Positions 34,050 through 40,289 of a stretch of 40,289 bases of DNA are shown here, in pieces. The first letter of the stretch is position 1. The number at the start of each line of letters is the position of its first letter. Where the stretch lies: NCBI GenBank assembly GCA_012729095.1, contig JAAYDU010000046.1, forward strand, positions 1 through 40,289, written 5' to 3'. The notes beneath the pieces were generated by a model. That model worked only from the letters and a program-made list of their open reading frames with translations. It was not told where the DNA came from and ran no database searches. This DNA is from Methanobacteriota archaeon. Lineage in GTDB: Archaea > Thermoplasmatota > Thermoplasmata > Methanomassiliicoccales > UBA472. A program made the position numbers and the translations under genes.

Positions 34050-35252
34050 ATGGTAGGAGAAAGCATCGAGGGATTGAAAAAAAGGGAACTGCTCAGGTCC
34101 CTGATCGACGGTAACAAGGTCGATGGCCTGATGCGCAAGAAGTTCGAGACCGTAGACCCGGAGATGGGCCTCTCCGATGTTGTGGCCAAGATGAAGGCGT
34201 CCGACCTGCACGAGATACCGGTCGTGGAGGGCAAGAAGCTGCTTGGCGTCGTGAGCTATGGGACGGTGATCAGGAAGAAGAACCTGGTAGTGGGCACCAA
34301 GGCCAAGACCATGGTCGAGGTCACTCCCGAGATAACGTTGGAAACGCCGATAACGGAGATAGCGGAGCATTTCCTTTCCTCCGGATACAGGCATCTGCCG
34401 GTGACCAAGGGGAAGTCCATACAGGGCATAATAACCAGGGCCGGCGTGCTGTCCGTGCTCCCCAAGCTCAAGGACATCAAGTCCCTGAAGGTGGGGGAGA
34501 TAATGAGCGAGGGGGCCCGCTCGGTGCACGAGAAGGACCTCATCAAGAACGCCATGGCCCTGATGCGCGACCTGGAGGTTCGCACCGTGCCGGTGGTTAA
34601 CGATTACGACCATCTCGTGGGCATAATAGGCATCAAGGACATCGTGCAGTACTCCTGGAGCGGCGCGGGCACCAGGAACCAGGGGCGGGGCGACCTGTAC
34701 CCCAACAAGAGCCCGGTGGAGCTGGAGGTGCGCTCGATAATGCACGATGACCCGGTCACCATGAAGACGACGGACCCGCTGACCACTGCCATCGATACCA
34801 TGATCGAGAGGAACATATCAACCATTCCAGTGGTGACCGGGGAGCGCATGGTCGGGGTCATCACCAAGTACGACATCCTGGAGCTGGTGGCGTCCGTGCG
34901 CAACAGGGACATGGTGTACACCCAGATATCGGGACTGGAGGAGGAGGACCGGCTTTCCCTGGACATCATGGAGAGAGAGGTTCAGTCCGGCCTGGCCAAG
35001 ATAGCCAAGTTCACCCGGCCCCTGCTGTTCAACCTGCACGTGAGCAAGTACAACAACACCGGGAACAGCGCCAAGTACTCCCTGACCGGCAGGCTCAGCA
35101 CGGAGGGCTCCCATTACATGGCCAAGGCCGTGGACTGGTCCCTGGGGCAGGCGACCATCGAGCTTATGGACAACCTGGACCGCATAGTCAAGGAGAGGAA
35201 GGAGCACAACCAGGAAGTGCGGATCAAGAAGAACCGGCACGAGAGGGTCTGA
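34050..35252 (+). CDS. Four-CBS protein with C-terminal HPF/RaiA-like domain
   Basis: A 400-residue fusion. Four CBS domains (about 24-74, 83-137, 148-203, 227-281) are followed by a region of about 110 residues. That region has the order of the ribosome hibernation factor fold: a short strand QISG, a long amphipathic helix (RLSLDIMEREVQSGLAKIAKF), three strands (PLLFNLHVSKYNN, AKYSLTGRLSTEGS) and a final helix (MAKAVDWSLGQATIELMDNL). This matches HPF/RaiA in layout, including the small-residue-rich helix start, but I cannot align it formally. GGTGA precedes ATG as Shine-Dalgarno. The position between glyS and valS supports a ribosome role. A nucleotide-controlled hibernation factor is the best hypothesis. 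Confidence 0.8.
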   Translation: MVGESIEGLKKRELLRSLIDGNKVDGLMRKKFETVDPEMGLSDVVAKMKASDLHEIPVVEGKKLLGVVSYGTVIRKKNLVVGTKAKTMVEVTPEITLETPITEIAEHFLSSGYRHLPVTKGKSIQGIITRAGVLSVLPKLKDIKSLKVGEIMSEGARSVHEKDLIKNAMALMRDLEVRTVPVVNDYDHLVGIIGIKDIVQYSWSGAGTRNQGRGDLYPNKSPVELEVRSIMHDDPVTMKTTDPLTTAIDTMIERNISTIPVVTGERMVGVITKYDILELVASVRNRDMVYTQISGLEEEDRLSLDIMEREVQSGLAKIAKFTRPLLFNLHVSKYNNTGNSAKYSLTGRLSTEGSHYMAKAVDWSLGQATIELMDNLDRIVKERKEHNQEVRIKKNRHERV

Positions 35253-35265
35253 GGCGCTCAGCAAT

Positions 35266-35275
35266 CTTTTTTAAA
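35266..35275 (+). promoter_or_regulatory. TATA box of valS
   Basis: CTTTTTTAAA is centred about 30 bases before ATG 35301, pointing to a separate, leaderless valS transcript beyond the CBS gene. Confidence 0.5.
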
Positions 35276-35300
35276 CCTCTTCCCATTCCCTTTCCAGTCC

Positions 35301-37916
35301 ATGGCGCAATACGAGGCTATCCAGACCGAGAGGAAATGGCAGAAGCGGTGGAAGGACTGGGAACTGTACAAGTTCGACCGGGGTTCGGACGCTCCTGTCT
35401 ACTCTGTCGACAATCCCCCCCGCTACGCCTCCGGCTCCCTGCACCTGGGACATGCTACCGGTTACTCGCTCATAGATTTCGCCGCCCGCTATCACAGGCA
35501 GCGCGGCTACAACGTGATGTTCCCGCTGTGCTTTGACGTGAACGGAACTCCCGTCGAAGTTAGGGTGGAGAAGAAGTTCGGCATCAACAAGTACTCCGTG
35601 CCAAGGCAGGAGTACATCAAGATGTGCGAGGAGTACGCCAACTCTTTCATAGAGTCCATGAAGCAGCAGTTCGAGATACTGGGGGAGAGCATGGACCCCT
35701 CGGTGTACTACCAGACGGACGCCCCTTACTATCGCCGCATAACGCAGATCTCCTTCCTGAAGATGCTGGAGAAGGGGCTGGCGTACAAGGGAGAGTACCC
35801 GGTGAACTGGTGCCCCCGGTGCATCACGGCGCTGGCGGACGCTGAGGTGGAATACGACGAGAACGTCACCAAGCTCAACTACGTGAAGTTCTTCCTGGCC
35901 GATGGAACGGGACATATCATCATCGCCACGACCCGCCCCGAGCTCATATGCACCTGCCAGACGATAGCCGTGCACCCCAACGACGAGAGGTACAAGGACC
36001 TGGTGGGAAAGGACATCATCACCCCTGTCTTCGGAAAGAAGGTCAAGGTCATATCGGACGAGAAGGTGGACCCGGCCTTCGGTTCCGGCATCGTGATGAT
36101 ATGCACCATCGGGGACAAGACCGACCTGGAATGGGTGATGAAGTACAAGCTGCCCCTGGAGAAGGGGCTGGACGAGGAAGGGCGCATGACGGCGCTGGCC
36201 GGACCTTACGAGGGCATGCCGGTAAAGGACGCTCGCGCGAAGATAATCGAGGACCTGCTGGCCCAGGGCATCATCACCAGGCAGGAGGACCAGCAGCAGA
36301 ACCGCTCCATATGCTGGAGGTGCCACACCCCCATAGAGTTCCTGCAGGTCAAGCAGTGGTTCATCAGGACCATGGACTTCAAGAAGGAAGTGCTTGCGAA
36401 GGCGGACGAGATAGAGTGGTTCCCCGAGTTCATGAAGGTGCGGCTACAGGATTGGGTGAACTCCCTGCAGTGGGATTGGGTCGTTTCGCGTCAGCGCTAC
36501 TTCGCCACCCCGATACCGGTGTGGGAGTGCCAGGACTGCGGTTACGTGCTGCCGGCCAAGGAGAAGGACTGTTACATAGATCCCACGATAACCAAGCCGT
36601 ACGAGGACAGGTGCCCGAAGTGCGGCGGCGAGCTGAAGGGGTGCGAGGACGTGTTCGACACCTGGATGGATTCTTCGGTATCCCCGCTATACAACACCTT
36701 CTGGCAGCGGGACGAGGAGCTGTTCAAGAAGCTTTACCCGATGTCATTGAGGCCCCAGTCCCATGACATCATCCGGACCTGGGCGTTCTATACGATCCTA
36801 AGGGAACATCTGCTGACCGGAAAGCGCCCCTGGGACCACATCATGATACACGGGTTCATCATGGCCCCGGATGGCACGCCGATGCACACCTCGCTCGGGA
36901 ACGTGATAGACCCCATGCCGCTCCTGCAGACCTACGGTACGGACGCCCTGCGCTACTACGCCTGCACCTGCTCGCTGGGAGAGGACCACGCCTTCCGGGA
37001 GAGGGACGTCGTTCACGGCAAGAAGCTGTGCACGAAGATCTGGAACCTGGGCAAGCTCATCGAGATGACCGTTGCGGAGAAACCGGAGAGGGTTCGGTTG
37101 AAGCCGATCGACCGGTGGATCATGTCCCACTACACGAAGGTGCTGAAGACCGTTACGGAGCACATGGATTCGTATAACTTCGACAAAGCGATGCGCGAGG
37201 TGGAGAACTTCGCCTGGAAGGAGTTCGCCGACCATTACGTGGAGATGATAAAGCACCGCACCCGTGGCGACGACAGGTCCGTAAAGTACACGCTGTACAC
37301 GGTCTACCTTGGCATACTGAAGATGATGGCGCCCATGCTTCCTCACGTGACGGAGGACGCCTACCAGGCCTTCGCCGATATGGACGGGGCGAGGTCCATC
37401 CATGTCAGCAAGTGGCCGGAGCCGGAGCGCATCGACGAGGATGCCGAAAGGAAGGGAGACCTGGCCAAGGAGGTCATAGCGTCCGTTCGGACATGGAAGG
37501 CGGAGAAGAAGTACCCGCTGAACAAGGAGCTGGCGAGGGTGGAGATCGTGGGCAAGGACGCCTACCTGCTCAGGGGATACGAGGACGACATCGCGCAGAC
37601 CGTTAGGGCGAGCGTGCTGGAACTGCTGGAGGAAGCACACCTGGACAGCCATCCGGCGGTGATCAGGCCGGTGCACTCCAAGCTAGGTCCGCTGTTCAAG
37701 AACTACGCCAAGGAGATAGTCGGGCAGCTGGTTACCATGGACCCCGCCGAGGCGCGGACGCTTTTGGAGAAGGACGGCATAGACCTGCTGATGAACGACG
37801 GGCGGAAGGTACGCGTAACCAGCGACCTGGTGGAGGTCGTCTGCGAGCTGCAGTACCAGGGCAAGGCCGTGGACACCTTGCAGGTCGGGGACCTGCTGCT
37901 GGTAATAGAGGCTTAA
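35301..37916 (+). CDS. valS: Valyl-tRNA synthetase with altered KMSKS loop
   Basis: An 871-residue class Ia synthetase. The HIGH motif is HLGH (48-51) in SGSLHLGHATGY. The editing domain TTRPELICTCQTIAVHPNDERY (cited in part: TTRPELICTC) is of ValRS type, and zinc-like CxxC pairs occur (WCPRC, CQDCG, CPKCG). The KMSKS position reads PMHTS-LGNVIDP (527-538): the flanking GNVIDP is conserved but both lysines are missing. Archaeal ValRS normally have KMSKS there. The C-terminal anticodon-binding region is present. Isoleucyl-tRNA synthetase was considered, but the editing-domain sequence favours valine. Confidence 0.85.
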   Translation: MAQYEAIQTERKWQKRWKDWELYKFDRGSDAPVYSVDNPPRYASGSLHLGHATGYSLIDFAARYHRQRGYNVMFPLCFDVNGTPVEVRVEKKFGINKYSVPRQEYIKMCEEYANSFIESMKQQFEILGESMDPSVYYQTDAPYYRRITQISFLKMLEKGLAYKGEYPVNWCPRCITALADAEVEYDENVTKLNYVKFFLADGTGHIIIATTRPELICTCQTIAVHPNDERYKDLVGKDIITPVFGKKVKVISDEKVDPAFGSGIVMICTIGDKTDLEWVMKYKLPLEKGLDEEGRMTALAGPYEGMPVKDARAKIIEDLLAQGIITRQEDQQQNRSICWRCHTPIEFLQVKQWFIRTMDFKKEVLAKADEIEWFPEFMKVRLQDWVNSLQWDWVVSRQRYFATPIPVWECQDCGYVLPAKEKDCYIDPTITKPYEDRCPKCGGELKGCEDVFDTWMDSSVSPLYNTFWQRDEELFKKLYPMSLRPQSHDIIRTWAFYTILREHLLTGKRPWDHIMIHGFIMAPDGTPMHTSLGNVIDPMPLLQTYGTDALRYYACTCSLGEDHAFRERDVVHGKKLCTKIWNLGKLIEMTVAEKPERVRLKPIDRWIMSHYTKVLKTVTEHMDSYNFDKAMREVENFAWKEFADHYVEMIKHRTRGDDRSVKYTLYTVYLGILKMMAPMLPHVTEDAYQAFADMDGARSIHVSKWPEPERIDEDAERKGDLAKEVIASVRTWKAEKKYPLNKELARVEIVGKDAYLLRGYEDDIAQTVRASVLELLEEAHLDSHPAVIRPVHSKLGPLFKNYAKEIVGQLVTMDPAEARTLLEKDGIDLLMNDGRKVRVTSDLVEVVCELQYQGKAVDTLQVGDLLLVIEA

Positions 37917-37953
37917 GGCGATAGAAAAGAAAGGGGTTTGGGGGGCGTTCAGC

Positions 37954-39672
37954 TCAGACGTCCACCCACTGCATCTCCTCCTTCCTCTGCTGGCTGGCCT
38001 GCTGACCCGGGCTGGCTTGGCCCTTGGCGGCAAACCTCAGCATCGCGGCGACCAGTAGCAGGGCGCCTGTTCCAAGTAGCATGTATCCACCGATGCCCAG
38101 CCCCCAGCGCACGTCGGCGTCCTCTCCCATGTCGTTCAGGTACAACGTCTCTCCGCCGCTGAAAGGCGATGCTGATACCGAATCGAAGATCAGCTTGGCG
38201 TCGTCGACCCCGGCGACCTCCTCGGGGAAGTAGACGTAGATCGATGACAGGGAGGCGATGACCGCCAGTATGATGAATACCGGAAGCATCATCAGGATGC
38301 CGCGGGTGAGAAGTTTCAGTGCGATCTTCCTGTCGCTGACACCTATTGTGCCGACGACAAGGAATATGAGAGGCGTGAGCAGGATGACGCTCAGCGGTAT
38401 CGGCAACGCGGTCAACTGTACCAGGCCGGCGCCTGCGTCGAGCGTGTTGACCCGCAGCCCCTGCGCCCCGTCGATGACCAGGATGTCCTGGAACCCTTCC
38501 GTGGTCAGAGTGGTTGAGTCTATGTTGAGCGATACGACGTAGTAGGGCAGGAACACCGACACGGCGCCGATGACTATGGCCGCTATCGCCAGCACGTTCG
38601 CCGCCGCCCGCAGTTTGTTGCCCTTGAGATCGATAAGGCCGAAGAAGGGCTTGTGCACCTTGCCCTGCTTCCACCGGCGGTAGATGCGGTAGGCGAGCAA
38701 TGCGACGAGGATGGCGATGATCGCTATGTATATCCAGAGGAAGTTGGCGAACAGCCATTCCGCCGGTAGCAGGTCTGTGTTGAGCTCGGAGACGCTGTCG
38801 CTCCAGTATATCCCGTTCCACATGTCCCCGTCCTGACGGTACATGGGCCCTTGCGGCCCTGCTTGCCCTATAAGCGAATCCCCGCCCTCGTTGCTCCCCC
38901 AGCGGCCCATGAAGTTCAGCCAGGTCTCGCTCCCGGTGAGCATGATGATCGAGTAATCGTCAGAAGTGAGCTTCCTATCGTCTCCGCATTCGTCGTTGGC
39001 CAGACCAAGGGCGCCGGAGTAGGAACGGTAGTAGTTGGCGTGGCTGCCCCTCGCCACGTACACCTTGTAATGGTCGCCATCCGTTTCCACGTCGGACCAG
39101 TCGGCGTTAACGCCGCTCTCGTGCTGGCTGAAGGTGGTGCTTACCGGTTCGAGAGATGGATCAAGAACGACCTGGGTCATCTCCCAGTCCCCCTCGTGAC
39201 GGTTGAGGTTGCCGTCGTTGAAGTAATAGAAGGTCCAGTACTGCAGGATGGTGTTGGCGCCCGAATACTGAACGCGGCAGTAGACCGAATATCCAAGCGT
39301 CTCCAGGTTCTCCTTGTAGTGATCGACTATCCCATCGTCTTCGTTGGTCCCCAACCGGTTGTCTAGATAGTGCGCGGTGCTGAAGTAGGTTAGATCGGAC
39401 GAGGTGACGCTTCCGTCGACCAGAACGTGCGACGAGCCCATCGTCATGTTCAGGTCGCAAAGCGTGACATATGTCTCGATATCGACCGGGTACAGTTCCT
39501 CATCGCCATGGAAGTAGTACTGGGGAGCGAAGCGCTCGGCCACGGCCGCTTCCTCGGAGGGCGTCAAAGCACCCTGGATTCCCGCGGGGATGATCAAAGC
39601 GCTCAGGCCCAAGACCATGAAGACGAACAACGCTATCGCTTTCAGGTAGGGGGGAGCGAGTGGAAAACGCAT
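37954..39672 (-). CDS. Vps62-like domain membrane protein
   Basis: A 572-residue membrane protein. An N-terminal anchor (about 10-34) is followed by an extracytoplasmic domain (about 45-300) resembling the eukaryotic and bacterial Vps62 family: FAPQYYFHGDEELYPVDIE, RHEGDWEMTQVVLD and YVARGSHANYYR. Then come a membrane segment (about 318-338), a basic cytosolic stretch, and four more membrane helices. The C-terminus is short, hydrophilic and glutamine-rich. The function of Vps62 domains is not established; a lipid, sugar or calcium-binding surface role is possible. ATG 39672 is chosen because the longer frame start (39729) would precede the hydrophobic signal by a charged stretch. Confidence 0.75.
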   Translation of the reverse strand: MRFPLAPPYLKAIALFVFMVLGLSALIIPAGIQGALTPSEEAAVAERFAPQYYFHGDEELYPVDIETYVTLCDLNMTMGSSHVLVDGSVTSSDLTYFSTAHYLDNRLGTNEDDGIVDHYKENLETLGYSVYCRVQYSGANTILQYWTFYYFNDGNLNRHEGDWEMTQVVLDPSLEPVSTTFSQHESGVNADWSDVETDGDHYKVYVARGSHANYYRSYSGALGLANDECGDDRKLTSDDYSIIMLTGSETWLNFMGRWGSNEGGDSLIGQAGPQGPMYRQDGDMWNGIYWSDSVSELNTDLLPAEWLFANFLWIYIAIIAILVALLAYRIYRRWKQGKVHKPFFGLIDLKGNKLRAAANVLAIAAIVIGAVSVFLPYYVVSLNIDSTTLTTEGFQDILVIDGAQGLRVNTLDAGAGLVQLTALPIPLSVILLTPLIFLVVGTIGVSDRKIALKLLTRGILMMLPVFIILAVIASLSSIYVYFPEEVAGVDDAKLIFDSVSASPFSGGETLYLNDMGEDADVRWGLGIGGYMLLGTGALLLVAAMLRFAAKGQASPGQQASQQRKEEMQWVDV

Positions 39673-39790
39673 GGACAAGCATTTATCGATAGGCTTATCA
39701 ATTTTTCCGGGAAGAGCGGACCATCTCAATTGTGCGAGCGGGAACGGCGGCCAATGGACCGTGAAAGGAACATATGGCCATGTAGGTAAC

Positions 39791-39800
39791 CTTTAAATCC
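39791..39800 (+). promoter_or_regulatory. TATA box of tRNA-Gly
   Basis: CTTTAAATCC lies 26-35 bases before the first base of the tRNA, the standard archaeal promoter position. Confidence 0.55.
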
Positions 39801-39825
39801 AATTACTCAATATCGAGAAAAGCAC

Positions 39826-39898
39826 GCGGGCGTAGTGTAGCTGGTTATCACTTGAGCTTGCCAAGCTCATAACTCGGGTTCAAATCCCGGCGCCCGCA
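39826..39898 (+). tRNA. tRNA-Gly (GCC)
   Basis: Acceptor GCGGGCG pairs with CGCCCGC, the anticodon stem TGAGC/GCTCA encloses TTGCCAA with anticodon GCC, the T arm has GTTCAAAT, and the discriminator is A. No intron and, unlike tRNA-Cys here, no encoded CCA. Confidence 0.96.
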
Positions 39899-40289
39899 CT
39901 TTTCTCATTTTTACGGAAACGAAAAAATTTCTTGTTGTTCCTGAATGAATATTTATTGTAAACAACATCGTGTTGTAACAACTTATCAAATTTACTTTTG
40001 TGAATCTTATCGAATATAAAAAGCGCGATAGATCTATAGATCTCGACATCAAATACAGTTTAATGTTTCAATTACAGGATGTTCCATTAATCCTGACCTT
40101 GACACGTAGCCTGGTCGGTTCTTGGTCGAAATATTGATGGTTTCAATGCTGGACATAGAAATGTCCAGCGAATTAGGTAGAAATTAAAAGAGTCCTCAAC
40201 CTTTCATGAAAGTTTGTGCAAATCCAGTCAAAGCTGAGGACGACTCAGCTTACGCCGAATGACAATAAATCGTTTTCTGTCGGCACCGC
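39899..40289. other. AT-rich terminal region with inverted repeats
   Basis: About 390 bases with no recognised gene and much higher AT content than the rest. It contains a palindrome cluster of the form ATAGATCTATAGATCT (about 40027-40042), a perfect nine-base-pair hairpin GCTGGACAT-AGAA-ATGTCCAGC (40148-40169), a palindrome CTTTCATGAAAG (40201-40212), and a longer inverted pair GTCCTCA (about 40192-40198) / TGAGGAC. A short frame beginning GTG 40216 runs open to the window end, preceded by AAATTAAAAG (40182-40191) as a possible TATA box; it may be the 5' end of a gene continuing beyond the window. Confidence 0.45.
40148..40169. repeat. Perfect hairpin, 9 bp stem, 4-base loop
   Basis: GCTGGACAT and its exact reverse complement ATGTCCAGC flank the loop AGAA. 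It is not followed by a T-run, so a terminator is unlikely; a regulator binding site or transposon-end structure fits better. Confidence 0.55.

Noticed and set aside
40206-40261. ATG-initiated 18-codon peptide near the window end
   Set aside because: Too short to support as a gene; the overlapping frame from GTG 40216 stays open to the edge but has no recognisable features.

Overview
The window reads as chromosomal DNA of a GC-rich euryarchaeon, most likely a member of the Thermoplasmata (perhaps near the Methanomassiliicoccales). The archaeal evidence is direct. TATA-like boxes lie about 25-30 bases before many start codons, with a mixture of leaderless and Shine-Dalgarno starts. A tRNA-Cys gene carries an intron with a perfect 3-4-3 bulge-helix-bulge. 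There is an archaeal dimer-type glycyl-tRNA synthetase, pilin-like class III signal sequences, and a homocitrate-synthase-type enzyme without a regulatory domain. The lineage is an inference; no rRNA or other phylogenetic marker was compared.

Layout. 176-6576 (minus): an AddAB/RecB-like helicase-nuclease pair. 6776-7807 (plus): a nitroreductase and a START/SRPBCC protein. 7819-8478: the intron-containing tRNA-Cys and a decayed Fic-domain gene. 8479-13669: a conserved-looking cysteine-rich unknown, a TPR protein, a homocitrate synthase family enzyme, the pyrD-pyrK pair of dihydroorotate dehydrogenase, a methyltransferase and a 66-residue protein. 13689-17033: two small overlapping unknown genes, a SufS-like cysteine desulfurase, and a three-gene pilin-like operon. 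17284-21242: a biotin carboxylase (pyruvate carboxylase subunit A type), a 2'-5' RNA ligase/cyclic phosphodiesterase, an iron-sulfur flavoprotein and a class I glutamate dehydrogenase.

The most notable region is 21605-28024, six tightly packed genes. They encode a duplicated ferredoxin-MvhD electron-transfer protein, an NfnA-like and an NfnB-like flavoprotein, the small and large subunits of a group 3 [NiFe] hydrogenase, and its C-terminal maturation protease. Together they predict a soluble hydrogenase wired to an NfnAB flavin-bifurcation module, so that H2 could be coupled to NAD(P) and ferredoxin in one complex. A short 2[4Fe-4S] ferredoxin gene (28106-28273) sits convergently just downstream and could be its partner.

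28343-31468 holds a universal stress protein with a CPA2-type antiporter, a divergent amidohydrolase and a second universal stress protein. 31469-37916 is a translation-related run: a four-CBS protein, glyS, a second four-CBS protein with a C-terminal domain resembling ribosome hibernation factor (HPF/RaiA), and valS. The ValRS lacks both lysines of its KMSKS loop. The window closes with a Vps62-like membrane protein, tRNA-Gly(GCC) and an AT-rich stretch with inverted repeats in which no gene is recognised.
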